Origin: an uncultured Bacilli bacterium
Lineage (GTDB): Bacteria > Bacillota_I > Bacilli_A > RF39 > UBA660
DNA: 38,498 nt
Direction: 5' to 3'
Assembly: GCA_934122215.1 (NCBI GenBank)
Contig: CAKOWF010000005.1
Coordinates: 1 to 38,498 of the forward strand
Positions 9,038 to 17,370 of the stretch are shown here, piece after piece; position 1 is the stretch's first letter, and each line of letters opens with the position of its first letter. The translations under genes were made by a program, and so were the position numbers. The notes below the pieces were generated by a model, which saw nothing but the letters and a program-made list of their open reading frames with translations, ran no database searches and was not told the DNA's origin.

Positions 9038-10722
9038 TTCTAGAAATATTAAATAATATATTTAAAAATGTCCTAAAAGAACTTAACTTAGACATAGATG
9101 TTAATGTCATTAAATCAAATAGGCCTGAATTATGTGATTATCAATTTGATGGAGTATTTAAACTAGCAAGTATAAATCATGAAAACCCTATAATAATTGG
9201 GGAAAAAATAGTAAATAAACTTCAACAATTAGATAATTATGATGACTATTTTAAAAAAGTAGAGTTTGTAAAACCAGGTTTTATAAATATAACTATATCA
9301 GATAAATTAATAAATAATTTATTATTAAAAATAAATAACAAAGAACATTTTGGTATGAAAAAGCCAGAAAAGGTAGAAACTTTCTTTTTAGACTATGGTG
9401 GATATAATATAGCAAAACCATTACATATAGGTCATTTAAGACCTACAATAATTGGTGAATCAATAAAAAGAATTATTAAATTTATGGGTCATAATACTAT
9501 ATCAGATGTTCATTTAGGTGATTATGGCTTACAAATGGGTCAAGTAATATATGGAATAAAAAGAGATAATTTAACAATAGAAGAGATAAATATTGATTAT
9601 TTAAATAAAATATATCCAGAAATTAGTTCACTATGTAAAGAAAATGAACAAATCAAAGAAGAATGTTCTAAAATAACAAAGGAATTACAAGATAATAATC
9701 CAGAATATGTAAAAATATGGAATAAAATAGTTGAAGTTTCAATAAAAGATGCTAAAAAAATATGTGATTATTTATCAGTTTCATTTGATTTATGGCAAGG
9801 TGAAAGTGATGCTTGTAATTATTTAGAAAAAGTTGAAGAAATATTAAAAGAAAAAAAATTACTTGTACAAAGTGAAGGAGCATTAGTAGTTAATGTAAAA
9901 AGAGAAGAAGACAATAAACCTATGCCTCCAATGATGTTTAAAAAAAGTAATGGGGCTTATGTATATGACTCAACTGATTTAGCAACTATTTATGAACGTA
10001 TGATAAAATATCATCCTGATCATATTATATATGTTACAGATTTTAGGCAAAATTTACACTTTGAACAAGTATTTAGAACAAGTGAATTAGCAGGATTTTT
10101 ACCATATAAATCATTAGAACATGCATATAATGGAACAATTAATGGCAGTGATGGAAAGCCTTTTAAAACAAGGCAAGGAAATGCACCAAAGCTAAGTGAA
10201 TTATTTAATGAAGTAAAAGAAACATTTGTAAATATGAAAGAAACAAATAAAGAAATGTCAGAAAGTGATATTGATATTATTGTAAATTCTATTATTAAAT
10301 TTGCCGATTTACAAAATAATAGAGAAAAAGATTACATTTTTGATATAGCAAAATTTTCAAATGTAGTAGGAAAAACAGGACCATATGTTTTATACACTTA
10401 TGTTAGAACAAATAAAATGTTAAATTGTGAAGGATATTTAACTGATACAGTTTATAATGATTTTGATAGAAATTTAAGAAAGAAAATTATAGAATTTGAT
10501 TTAGAAGTAGAAAAAGCTTTTAAAGATAGAATGCCACATCATATAGCCGATTATATATATGATTTATGTCTTACTATGAATACTTTCTATCAAAATAATC
10601 ATATTAATAATTTAGAAGATGAAAATAAAAAAAATAGCTGGATTTATATATTAAATACTGCTAATAAAATATTAAAAGAAATGTTATATCTACTTATGAT
10701 AGATATTCCAACTGTTATGTAA
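9034..10722 (+). CDS. argS: Arginyl-tRNA synthetase
   Basis: This 562-aa class I aminoacyl-tRNA synthetase charges tRNA-Arg with arginine. The N-terminal Add-1 tRNA-binding domain occupies roughly residues 1-110. The Rossmann core has AKPLHIGHLR with the HIGH motif at 131-134. The second signature is GKPFKTRQGN, the usual ArgRS replacement for KMSKS. An all-helical DALR anticodon-binding domain closes the protein (about 440-562). It lies between ywiB (4-base overlap) and rpoE (10-base gap, AAGGAG), forming a three-gene operon. Confidence 0.97.
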   Translation: MILEILNNIFKNVLKELNLDIDVNVIKSNRPELCDYQFDGVFKLASINHENPIIIGEKIVNKLQQLDNYDDYFKKVEFVKPGFINITISDKLINNLLLKINNKEHFGMKKPEKVETFFLDYGGYNIAKPLHIGHLRPTIIGESIKRIIKFMGHNTISDVHLGDYGLQMGQVIYGIKRDNLTIEEINIDYLNKIYPEISSLCKENEQIKEECSKITKELQDNNPEYVKIWNKIVEVSIKDAKKICDYLSVSFDLWQGESDACNYLEKVEEILKEKKLLVQSEGALVVNVKREEDNKPMPPMMFKKSNGAYVYDSTDLATIYERMIKYHPDHIIYVTDFRQNLHFEQVFRTSELAGFLPYKSLEHAYNGTINGSDGKPFKTRQGNAPKLSELFNEVKETFVNMKETNKEMSESDIDIIVNSIIKFADLQNNREKDYIFDIAKFSNVVGKTGPYVLYTYVRTNKMLNCEGYLTDTVYNDFDRNLRKKIIEFDLEVEKAFKDRMPHHIADYIYDLCLTMNTFYQNNHINNLEDENKKNSWIYILNTANKILKEMLYLLMIDIPTVM

Positions 10723-10732
10723 GGAGAATTTT

Positions 10733-11155
10733 ATGAAACTAAAAGATATGCCAATAGAAGAATTGGAACTATTAAGTTATACAGATATTACTTATAAAAT
10801 ACTAAAAGAAAATAAAAAATCTATGACAACAGCAGCTTTATTTAGAGAAATCTGTGAATTATTAGAATTAAGTGATAGCGATTTTGATTCTAAAATAGGA
10901 GATTATTATACTTCATTGACTTTGGATAAAAGATTTGTTTTACTTAAAAATAATGAATGGGATGTTAGAGATAATCATTCAGTAGAAATAATTATCGATG
11001 ATGATGAAGATGAAGAAGTAGAAGAATCTGAAGAAGAAAATGAAGAAACAGAAGAATCAGAAGAAGATATCATAGACGATGATACATTAGATGATGATTT
11101 AGATGATGATATGGATGATTTATCTATTATAGATGAAGAAGAAGTAGAAGAATAA
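10733..11155 (+). CDS. rpoE: RNA polymerase delta subunit
   Basis: This 140-aa protein is the delta subunit of Firmicutes RNA polymerase. It binds core polymerase, speeds recycling and makes promoters more sensitive to initiating-NTP levels. Residues about 1-80 form the HARE-HTH domain (SYTDITYKILKENKKSMTTAALF). Residues about 83-140 are a highly acidic, disordered tail of Asp/Glu runs, as in the family. Third gene of the ywiB-argS-rpoE operon. Confidence 0.93.
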   Translation: MKLKDMPIEELELLSYTDITYKILKENKKSMTTAALFREICELLELSDSDFDSKIGDYYTSLTLDKRFVLLKNNEWDVRDNHSVEIIIDDDEDEEVEESEEENEETEESEEDIIDDDTLDDDLDDDMDDLSIIDEEEVEE

Positions 11156-11194
11156 TATATTCAAAATAGTTTATATTAATACTGGTGATAAAAC

Positions 11195-11680
11195 ATGTAT
11201 TATGCAAACTATTTTTTTATTTTCTCTTTATTAGGTCATTTTATTGAATCTTTTTTTTATAAATCAGGTGATGGTGGAATATTATATGGTCCATATACAC
11301 CTGTATATGGAATTGGTGTATGTATAATTGTATTTATGACAAATCTTATAAATAAAAAAAATATTAAATTAAAACCATTTTATATATTTTTAACAGGATT
11401 TATTATATTAAGTTTTGTTGAATTTATCTGTGGAATTATAATAGAAAAAATATTTAAAGTTGTATTTTGGAATTATAGTGATATGAAATTTCATATAGGT
11501 AATTATATATCATTAGAAATGGCTATTATATGGGGAATATCATCATTAGTAGTATCATATTTAATTAAACCGTTTTTTGATAAATGGATAAAAAAAATAC
11601 CCAAATGTATTACATGGATATTAATAATATTATTTGTAATTGATTGTTTAATTACTTTTTTCACTAAAGTATTCTTCTAA
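11195..11680 (+). CDS. CmpB-family (putative ABC transporter permease) membrane protein
   Basis: This 161-aa protein has about five membrane segments and matches the family often named 'putative ABC transporter permease' (ABC_trans_CmpB). Family features seen are GILYGPYTPVYGIG near residue 28, the SFVEFICGIIIEKIF block, WNYSD, and GNYISLEMAIIWG. Function is unknown and no ATPase partner is adjacent, so the transporter name should not be trusted. No clear promoter is present; it could be read through from rpoE. Its 3' end overlaps the convergent carboxypeptidase gene by 33 bases. Confidence 0.75.
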   Translation: MYYANYFFIFSLLGHFIESFFYKSGDGGILYGPYTPVYGIGVCIIVFMTNLINKKNIKLKPFYIFLTGFIILSFVEFICGIIIEKIFKVVFWNYSDMKFHIGNYISLEMAIIWGISSLVVSYLIKPFFDKWIKKIPKCITWILIILFVIDCLITFFTKVFF

Positions 11681-12310
11681 TGATAGTTTATTTTCATAAA
11701 TATATTTTGCTACTTCTTTTCCAACATATCTGTAATGCCATGGTTCATACTTAAAACCTGTTATATTTTCTTTATATTCAGGATATCTTAGAATAAATCC
11801 ATACTTATAAGCATTATTTTTCATCCATTCAAATTCTTTACTTTCAGCAAATAAATTATAATCATTATTTGAACCCATAACATCAATTGATAGTCCTGTT
11901 TGATGTTCAGAATGTCCTGGTTTTGCACTACATTTTAAAGCATATTTTACTCCTTTATCATGGACATATCCTTCAAATAGTTTTTTTTGATAATCATAAT
12001 CTCGATAAGCAGATACTATAACTATTTTATAATCTTTTTTTAAAGCATCTTCAAATAAATTTTTAAAATTTTCTAACACTTCTTTTCTAACTTTTTTTCC
12101 ATTATAAGCCATATTGTTTGGAATTTCTACTAAATCAGCAGGTACATATATAGCAGGTAATTTATTATTTTTATTTACTAAAACTAAGATATTATCGGGA
12201 TTTTTAATTAATTTTACATTTTTATAAAATTTTTTTTGATTAATTTTAATAGTAATTAACGAACAAGTAATTAATAAAATAATTAAGATAATAAATACTA
12301 TGTTTTTCAT
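11648..12310 (-). CDS. VanY-type D-alanyl-D-alanine carboxypeptidase
   Basis: This 220-aa zinc carboxypeptidase removes the terminal D-Ala from cell-wall pentapeptides. One N-terminal membrane segment (about residues 4-22) anchors it outside. The VanY/DdcY signature is complete: SAYRDYDYQ (S100-R103), PGHSEHQTGLSIDV with metal ligands H136 and D143, and EPWHYRYVG with H192. The Shine-Dalgarno GGTGAAG precedes the start. It is single on the minus strand and converges on the CmpB-like gene with a 33-base coding overlap. Role in normal wall maturation is inferred; no vancomycin-resistance genes are nearby. Confidence 0.9.
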   Translation of the reverse strand: MKNIVFIILIILLITCSLITIKINQKKFYKNVKLIKNPDNILVLVNKNNKLPAIYVPADLVEIPNNMAYNGKKVRKEVLENFKNLFEDALKKDYKIVIVSAYRDYDYQKKLFEGYVHDKGVKYALKCSAKPGHSEHQTGLSIDVMGSNNDYNLFAESKEFEWMKNNAYKYGFILRYPEYKENITGFKYEPWHYRYVGKEVAKYIYENKLSLEEYFSEKSN

Positions 12311-12359
12311 AACTTCACCACTATAAAATATTCATTTTTTTAATAATTATTACATAATT

Positions 12360-12398
12360 CGACAAATATTGACATAAAAAAAATGTATTATATTGTCG
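12360..12398. promoter_or_regulatory. Long dyad upstream of the sensor kinase
   Basis: CGACAA (12360-12365) and TTGTCG (12393-12398) are perfect outer arms. Inside them TAT/ATA and ACAT/ATGT also pair, around an A-run. A TTGACA (12369-12374) lies inside. The element ends three bases before the AGGTGAT ribosome binding site at 12401. It could be an operator or a 5' hairpin; I cannot tell which. Confidence 0.5.
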
Positions 12399-12410
12399 AG
12401 AGGTGATAAT

Positions 12411-13586
12411 ATGAATTTATTTGATTCAATCTTAATTTCAATGGTTTTAGCAATATTTCCATTTACAATATATTTTTTATATTTAATATATGCAAAAACT
12501 TTACAAATAGAAAAGAGTAATATAATATTAGATTTTGTTATATTTAGCTCTTGTTATTTAATTTTAAAATACAACTTTAATTACATGATTGCTCTTATTT
12601 TAATAAATGTTCCACTTGTAGTGGCTTATTATGGTGACAGAAAATTTTCAATATTTGCCATATCAATTTTATCAATATATTGTTATCATAATTATTTTAA
12701 TATAGATTTTATATTTTTGATAGCTGAATATTCTATTTATTATTCATTATATATGTTAGATAATAAAAAGTTCTTTGACATTTTTATTATAATAAAGTTT
12801 TTACTTTTGACATTTTTATCATTTCAATTTAAACAAACAATTTTAATTAATATAGTATTATTTGTAATAATAAAATTTCTTTTATATTTATTTAAAAGAA
12901 TAGAGCAGATAATATTATTACATAAAGCATTAATCGAAACAAATGAAAATAGCAAAATGTATGAATCCTTATTTAAAATAACACATGAAATTAAAAATCC
13001 AATTGCTGTTATAAAAGGATATTTGGATATGTATGATGAAAATAATGAAAATTGTAAAAAGTATATACCAATAATAAAAGGTGAAACAAATAGAGTACTT
13101 GTTTTGTTGGAAGATTTTTTATCAATAAATAGATTGAAAATAAATATAGATATTATCGATATTTCATTATTGATAGAAGAAGTGATAACTAATTTTGAAC
13201 CATTACTACAAAGCAAACATATAAAAGTAAACTTTAATCAAGATGAAATATATATAGAAGCGGATTATGAAAGATTAAAACAGGTTTTTATAAATTTAAT
13301 AAAAAATAGTATAGAAGCCATTAATGATAATGGAATAATAGATATATTTATAACTTTAAAAAATAAATATATAATCATAAATGTTAAAGATAATGGTATA
13401 GGAATGACAAAAGAAGAGATAGAAAAATTGAATTATCCTTTTTATACAACTAAACAAAATGGTACTGGATTAGGTTTGTATTTATCAAAAGAAATAATTA
13501 AAAAACACAATGGAACTATGAATTTTGAATCAATAGATGGAATGAATATTAGTATTAAATTACCTTATGATGCTAGATTAAATTAA
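12411..13586 (+). CDS. Orphan membrane sensor histidine kinase
   Basis: This 391-aa kinase has about six or seven membrane segments in residues 1-165. A HisKA domain follows with the phospho-accepting H192 in THEIKNP, then a HATPase_c domain with the N box (INLIKNSIEAI), G1 (DNGIGM), F box (PFYTTK) and G2 (GTGLGLYLSKEI). Domain order and the HEIKNPIAVIKGYLD motif resemble KinB-like sporulation or phosphorelay kinases. No response regulator is beside it, so it probably signals to a remote partner. Start set at 12411 behind AGGTGAT; the longer frame needs a TTG inside the dyad. It may be co-transcribed with the glycosyltransferase 33 bases downstream. Confidence 0.9.
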   Translation: MNLFDSILISMVLAIFPFTIYFLYLIYAKTLQIEKSNIILDFVIFSSCYLILKYNFNYMIALILINVPLVVAYYGDRKFSIFAISILSIYCYHNYFNIDFIFLIAEYSIYYSLYMLDNKKFFDIFIIIKFLLLTFLSFQFKQTILINIVLFVIIKFLLYLFKRIEQIILLHKALIETNENSKMYESLFKITHEIKNPIAVIKGYLDMYDENNENCKKYIPIIKGETNRVLVLLEDFLSINRLKINIDIIDISLLIEEVITNFEPLLQSKHIKVNFNQDEIYIEADYERLKQVFINLIKNSIEAINDNGIIDIFITLKNKYIIINVKDNGIGMTKEEIEKLNYPFYTTKQNGTGLGLYLSKEIIKKHNGTMNFESIDGMNISIKLPYDARLN

Positions 13587-13591
13587 AAAAA

Positions 13592-13608
13592 AATAGTATA
13601 ATACTATT
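13592..13608. promoter_or_regulatory. Palindromic -10 region before the glycosyltransferase
   Basis: AATAGTAT A ATACTATT is a perfect 17-base palindrome that contains TATAAT (13597-13602) and ends just before the GGGTGAT ribosome binding site. A matching -35 was not clear. It may be a promoter with an overlapping operator, or an AT-rich coincidence. Confidence 0.4.
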
Positions 13609-13619
13609 AGGGTGATAAT

Positions 13620-14792
13620 ATGAAAAAGGTGACTATTCTAGCACTTCATTTAGGATATGGTGGCATAGAAAAATGTATTACTTATTTAGCAAATTCATTA
13701 TGCAATGAATATAATGTAGAAATTATATCAACATATAAACTAGATAATTCACCAGTTTTTCCTTTAAATGAAAAAATAAAAGTAAAATATTTATTACCAG
13801 GAGATATAGTTAAAAAAGTAGAAAAATACAAAATAGATTTAAGACAATTTCATTTTATTAGTTTAATTAAAAATATTTTTAATGATTATATAAGAAAAAA
13901 TAATATAAAAGAATTATTTAGTGATATTAAGCTAAGCTATAAAAATATTAAAGCCCGTAAAAAAAAGATGATAGATGCAATAAGAAAATGTGATAGTGAT
14001 ATAATCATATCAACTAGAGATATTCATAATAATTGGTTAGGCAAATATGGTAAAAGTAAATTGAAGATTGGATGGGAACATAATTATCATAATAACAACA
14101 ATAAGTATATTAATAAAGTTGTTTCCTCTATTAAAAATTTAGATTATTTTGTTTTAGTAACAAAAGAACAAAAAGATTTTTATCAAAAATTAACTAAAAC
14201 TAAATGTATTTATATACCAAATGGAATTGAAGTTAAAGATAATAGATTTGCAGAACTAGATAATAATAATTTGATTTCAATAGGAAGATTATCAAAAGAA
14301 AAAGGGTTTATTGATTTAATAGATATTATATCATATGTAAAAGAGGTATATCCTAATGTAAAACTTAATTTAATTGGTGATGGACCTGAAAGAGAAAGAA
14401 TAGAAAAACATGTAAAACTTTTAGGATTAGAAAATAATGTTGTATTACAGGGCTATAAAAATACAGGTGAAATAAATGAGTTATTACTTGATAGTTCTAT
14501 TTATGTAATGACATCTTTTTCAGAATCATTTGGATTAGTATTATTAGAAGCTGCGCAATTTAGAATACCGCTTGTTGCATTTAAAAATAGTGGTTCTAAT
14601 GAAATAATAAGTAACAATTGGGATGGATACTTAATAGAAAATAGAAACAAAGAAATGATGGCAAAAAAAATAATAGAACTACTTAAAAATAAAAATAGAA
14701 GAATAATAATGGGAAACAATGCTTATAAAAAATGTATGAAATATGAATTGAGTAATATAACTAAAGAGTGGAAAAAATTGATAGAAAGATGA
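13620..14792 (+). CDS. GT4-family glycosyltransferase
   Basis: This 390-aa GT-B fold enzyme belongs to the GT4 group, retaining glycosyltransferases that build glycolipids or surface polysaccharides from nucleotide sugars. The N-terminal domain shows LGYGGIEKCITYLAN (acceptor side). The C-terminal domain shows ISIGRLSKEKGF, LIGDGPERERIE and the E-x7-E donor motif in SESFGLVLLEA. No membrane segment is seen, so it probably works at the inner face of the membrane. It lies between the sensor kinase and a DedA/VTT protein (4-base gap), which suggests an envelope-lipid context. Sugar and acceptor cannot be told from sequence. Confidence 0.9.
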   Translation: MKKVTILALHLGYGGIEKCITYLANSLCNEYNVEIISTYKLDNSPVFPLNEKIKVKYLLPGDIVKKVEKYKIDLRQFHFISLIKNIFNDYIRKNNIKELFSDIKLSYKNIKARKKKMIDAIRKCDSDIIISTRDIHNNWLGKYGKSKLKIGWEHNYHNNNNKYINKVVSSIKNLDYFVLVTKEQKDFYQKLTKTKCIYIPNGIEVKDNRFAELDNNNLISIGRLSKEKGFIDLIDIISYVKEVYPNVKLNLIGDGPERERIEKHVKLLGLENNVVLQGYKNTGEINELLLDSSIYVMTSFSESFGLVLLEAAQFRIPLVAFKNSGSNEIISNNWDGYLIENRNKEMMAKKIIELLKNKNRRIIMGNNAYKKCMKYELSNITKEWKKLIER

Positions 14793-14796
14793 TAAA

Positions 14797-15366
14797 ATGG
14801 AAGAACTAATTCATAATATTATAGTATGGATTCAGAATTTTGTTTTAAATAATAATATATTTGTTAGTTTATTTATTGGTTCATTTATAGTTGTATTAGA
14901 ATCAATTTTACCTTTTTTACCATTAGCTGTTTTTATAGCAATCAATATTATTGCTTTTGGTTCTACTATCGGATTTATTTTATCATATATATCAACAATT
15001 ATTGGCTGTACAATTAGTTTTTATATGGTAAGAAGTTTGAAAAAATATAATAATTCAGAATTTATTGAAAAATTAATTACTAAATTTGAATCTTTAAAGT
15101 TTAGTAATTTGGTTATTATTACAGCAATTCCATTCACACCAGCTTTTTCTATCAATATAGCTGCAGGTTTATCTAAAATGGAATATAAGAAATTTTTATG
15201 TATTTTATTAATATCTAAATTATCAACAATATATTTTTGGGGTTTTATAGGAACAACTTTACTAGAAAGTATTACTGATGTAGTGGTAATATCTAAAATA
15301 TTAGTTCTGCTTTTAGCAACTTTTATTCTTTCAAAACTGGTTATGAAACATTTTGATATATATTAG
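14797..15366 (+). CDS. DedA/VTT-domain (TVP38/TMEM64) membrane protein
   Basis: This 189-aa multi-pass membrane protein has the VTT (SNARE-associated) domain: FVSLFIGSFIVVLESILPFLP near the N-terminus, a re-entrant-like region (YISTIIGCTISFYMVRSL) and AIPFTPAFSINIAAGLSKM. Several bacterial DedA/VTT members flip undecaprenyl phosphate or phospholipids, so a lipid-carrier role next to a glycosyltransferase is plausible but inferred. The glycosyltransferase stop is four bases upstream; the downstream rmuC ribosome binding site overlaps this stop. Confidence 0.85.
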   Translation: MEELIHNIIVWIQNFVLNNNIFVSLFIGSFIVVLESILPFLPLAVFIAINIIAFGSTIGFILSYISTIIGCTISFYMVRSLKKYNNSEFIEKLITKFESLKFSNLVIITAIPFTPAFSINIAAGLSKMEYKKFLCILLISKLSTIYFWGFIGTTLLESITDVVVISKILVLLLATFILSKLVMKHFDIY

Positions 15367-15374
15367 GAGGAATT

Positions 15375-16439
15375 ATGGAGTATTTAATAGTAATTTTATT
15401 AATAGTGATTTTAATTTTAGTTATATTATCTTTGTCAAAAAATATAAATGAATCTAATATAACTGAAAGACTTGGAAAATTAGAAACAAATATGATTAAA
15501 GAAGTGAGTGAATTTAAAGGGGATATCAATAAAGATTTAAATGAAAATTTTATTAAAGTTAATGATAAATTAGAAGAAAGGTTAAGACTAATTAATGATG
15601 CTGTTAATGAAAGATTGGATCAAAACTTTGAAAAAACAAATAAAACATTTAATTCTATATTAGAGAGAATTTCAAAAATAGATGAAGCACAAAAGAAAAT
15701 AGATAGTTTGTCTAATGATATTGTTTCATTACAAGGAGTATTAACGGACAAAAAAACAAGAGGAATATTTGGTGAAGTTAATTTACAAAATATTATGTCA
15801 AATGTATTTGGAGATAATAGCAGGGTATATAAAATGCAAGAAAAAATGCCTAATGGAACAATAGTTGACTGTGCCTTGTATGCCCCAGAACCATTAGGGT
15901 TAGTGGGAATAGATTCTAAATTTCCACTTGAAAACTATCGAAATATGGTAGATAGAAATAATGATATAAAAACAAGAGAAGAATCAGTTAAATTATTTAA
16001 ATTAGATATGAAAAAGCATATTGATGCTATAGCAGATAAATATATTATTCCTGGTGTTACTAGTGATCAAGCTATATTATTTTTACCAGCTGAAGCTATA
16101 TTTGCTGAATTAAATGCATATCATACTGATATTATCGATTATGCATACAAAAGAAGAGTTTGGATCACAAGTCCTACTACATTAATGAGTACATTGACTA
16201 CAATTCAAGTGATAATGAAAAATATTGAAAGAGATAAGTATGCATCTATTATCCATAATGAATTGAAACTATTGGATATAGAATTCAAAAGATATAAAGA
16301 TAGATGGGATAAATTAGCTCATAATATTGATAATGTATCTAAAGATGTAAAGGATATTTATACAACTACTGATAAAATAAGTAAAAGATTTGATTCCATT
16401 AATCAAGTGGAGGTTGAAAAAATTACTTATGAAGAATAG
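15375..16439 (+). CDS. rmuC: RmuC-family DNA recombination protein
   Basis: This 354-aa protein has an N-terminal membrane segment (about residues 3-20), a coiled coil to about residue 115 and the RmuC domain, a PD-(D/E)XK-like nuclease fold. Visible signatures are KKTRGIFGEVNLQNIM, VDCALYAPE and LVGIDSKFPLENYRNM, followed by FLPAEAIFAELNAYHTD and SPTTLMSTLTTIQ. RmuC limits inversion at inverted repeats in E. coli; the exact reaction is not settled. Strong GGAGG start signal. Last gene of an apparent GT-VTT-rmuC unit, closed by a terminator. Confidence 0.93.
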   Translation: MEYLIVILLIVILILVILSLSKNINESNITERLGKLETNMIKEVSEFKGDINKDLNENFIKVNDKLEERLRLINDAVNERLDQNFEKTNKTFNSILERISKIDEAQKKIDSLSNDIVSLQGVLTDKKTRGIFGEVNLQNIMSNVFGDNSRVYKMQEKMPNGTIVDCALYAPEPLGLVGIDSKFPLENYRNMVDRNNDIKTREESVKLFKLDMKKHIDAIADKYIIPGVTSDQAILFLPAEAIFAELNAYHTDIIDYAYKRRVWITSPTTLMSTLTTIQVIMKNIERDKYASIIHNELKLLDIEFKRYKDRWDKLAHNIDNVSKDVKDIYTTTDKISKRFDSINQVEVEKITYEE

Positions 16440-16456
16440 CCGAAAGGCTTTTTTTT
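16438..16456 (+). terminator. rmuC terminator
   Basis: AGCC, GAAA loop, GGCT and eight T residues. The stem begins inside the rmuC stop codon. Confidence 0.88.
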
Positions 16457-16458
16457 GT

Positions 16459-16486
16459 AAAAAAAATAACTTCGAAAGAAGTTATT
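16459..16486 (-). terminator. rpsD terminator
   Basis: AATAACTTC (16465-16473), GAAA loop and GAAGTTATT (16478-16486). On the minus strand a run of eight T residues follows. It overlaps the rpsD stop codon and faces the rmuC terminator. Confidence 0.88.
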
Positions 16487-17081
16487 ATCTGTTGTAAAAT
16501 TCAACTATTAATGATTCATTAATTTCTTGGTTAAGTTCACTTCTTTCAGGAAGTCTAACATAAGTACCAGATAATTTGTTTTCATCAAATGTAACAAATT
16601 CAACACGATTATGAGTTGCTTCTAAAGCAGCTTTAATTGCTGGATGATTAACTGATTGTTCTTTTACAGCTATAACATCACCAACTTTACATCTGTAAGA
16701 TGGAATGTTTACTTTTTTACCATTAACAGTAATATGTCCGTGGTTAACTAATTGTCTAGCACCTTTTCTTGTAGTAGAAAATCCTAAACGATATACTAAA
16801 TTGTCTAAACGACTTTCTAATAATCTTAAGAAGTTTTCACCATGAACACCTTTCATTTTACCAGCATCTTCAAATATTTTTTTGAATTGTTTTTCATTAA
16901 CACCATACATGAATCTAACTTTTTGTTTTTCTTGTAATTGTGTTCCATAATCTGATAATTTTTTTCTGTCATTACCATGTTGTCCTGGAGCATAAGCTCT
17001 TTTTAAGTCTTTACCGTTTTCTAATACTGAAAATCCTAAACGACGTGATTTTCTATTAATAGAACCAGTGTATCTTGCCAT
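16485..17081 (-). CDS. rpsD: 30S ribosomal protein S4
   Basis: This 198-aa protein is the primary 16S rRNA-binding assembly protein and, in Firmicutes, an autogenous regulator. The N-terminal S4 domain starts MARYTGSINRKSRRLGFS and lacks the four-cysteine zinc knuckle (the C-minus form). The RNA-binding S4 domain (about residues 90-150) contains RLDNLVYRLGFSTTRKGARQ and HGHITVNGKKVNIPSYRCKVGD. It is monocistronic with its own promoter and a structured leader of about 160 bases, as is known for Bacillus rpsD. Confidence 0.97.
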   Translation of the reverse strand: MARYTGSINRKSRRLGFSVLENGKDLKRAYAPGQHGNDRKKLSDYGTQLQEKQKVRFMYGVNEKQFKKIFEDAGKMKGVHGENFLRLLESRLDNLVYRLGFSTTRKGARQLVNHGHITVNGKKVNIPSYRCKVGDVIAVKEQSVNHPAIKAALEATHNRVEFVTFDENKLSGTYVRLPERSELNQEINESLIVEFYNR

Positions 17082-17239
17082 ATAAATTTCCTCCTTATAT
17101 ATTTACAAAACATCTGGCCTGTTTACCAAATACTAGGGTGTTTATTTGAATATCTTCGCTTTGCAGCTAAAAGTTACACAATAAACCATTAAAGTAATAA
17201 ACACGTTAATATTTTTAAACAGTGCTGCTAGATGAATGC
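17082..17239 (-). promoter_or_regulatory. Structured rpsD leader (probable S4 autoregulatory RNA)
   Basis: Two nested long-range helices are visible on the minus strand. The outer one pairs the segments at 17216-17222 and 17119-17125 (CTGTTTA with TAAACAG). The inner one pairs 17196-17204 with 17138-17146 (GTGTTTATT with AATAAACAC, nine pairs). A short 5' hairpin (AGTGC/GCACT) lies at the transcript start. Bacillus rpsD is known to be regulated by S4 binding its leader; this leader probably does the same. The GGAGG lies at 17091-17095, outside the helices. Confidence 0.7.
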
Positions 17240-17245
17240 ACTAGT

Positions 17246-17274
17246 ATTATAGAAAAATATTATTATTTTGTCAA
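17246..17274 (-). promoter_or_regulatory. rpsD promoter
   Basis: On the minus strand TTGACA (17274-17269), a 17-base spacer and TATAAT (17251-17246), a perfect consensus promoter. The predicted transcript starts near 17239. Confidence 0.92.
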
Positions 17275-17312
17275 TCTTTTAGAACTATTTTATGATAAAA
17301 TTTAAAAAAATA

Positions 17313-17341
17313 TTTCAAAAAATTAATATATATGATAAAAT
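17313..17341 (+). promoter_or_regulatory. ezrA promoter
   Basis: TTTCAA (17313-17318), 17 bases and TAAAAT (17336-17341) with an upstream TG at 17333-17334 (extended -10). TATGATAAAATT occurs twice, at 17291 and at 17331, exactly 40 bases apart. Confidence 0.6.
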
Positions 17342-17370
17342 TGTATTAGAATAAGGTTGAGGTGGATAAA

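Noticed and set aside
12393..12410. Longer N-terminus for the sensor kinase
   Set aside because: It would need a TTG inside the dyad; the ATG at 12411 has a good ribosome binding site.
14790..14792. Mycoplasma-type code (TGA as Trp)
   Set aside because: Genes such as the glycosyltransferase end at TGA at the expected family length, and Trp is coded by TGG throughout.
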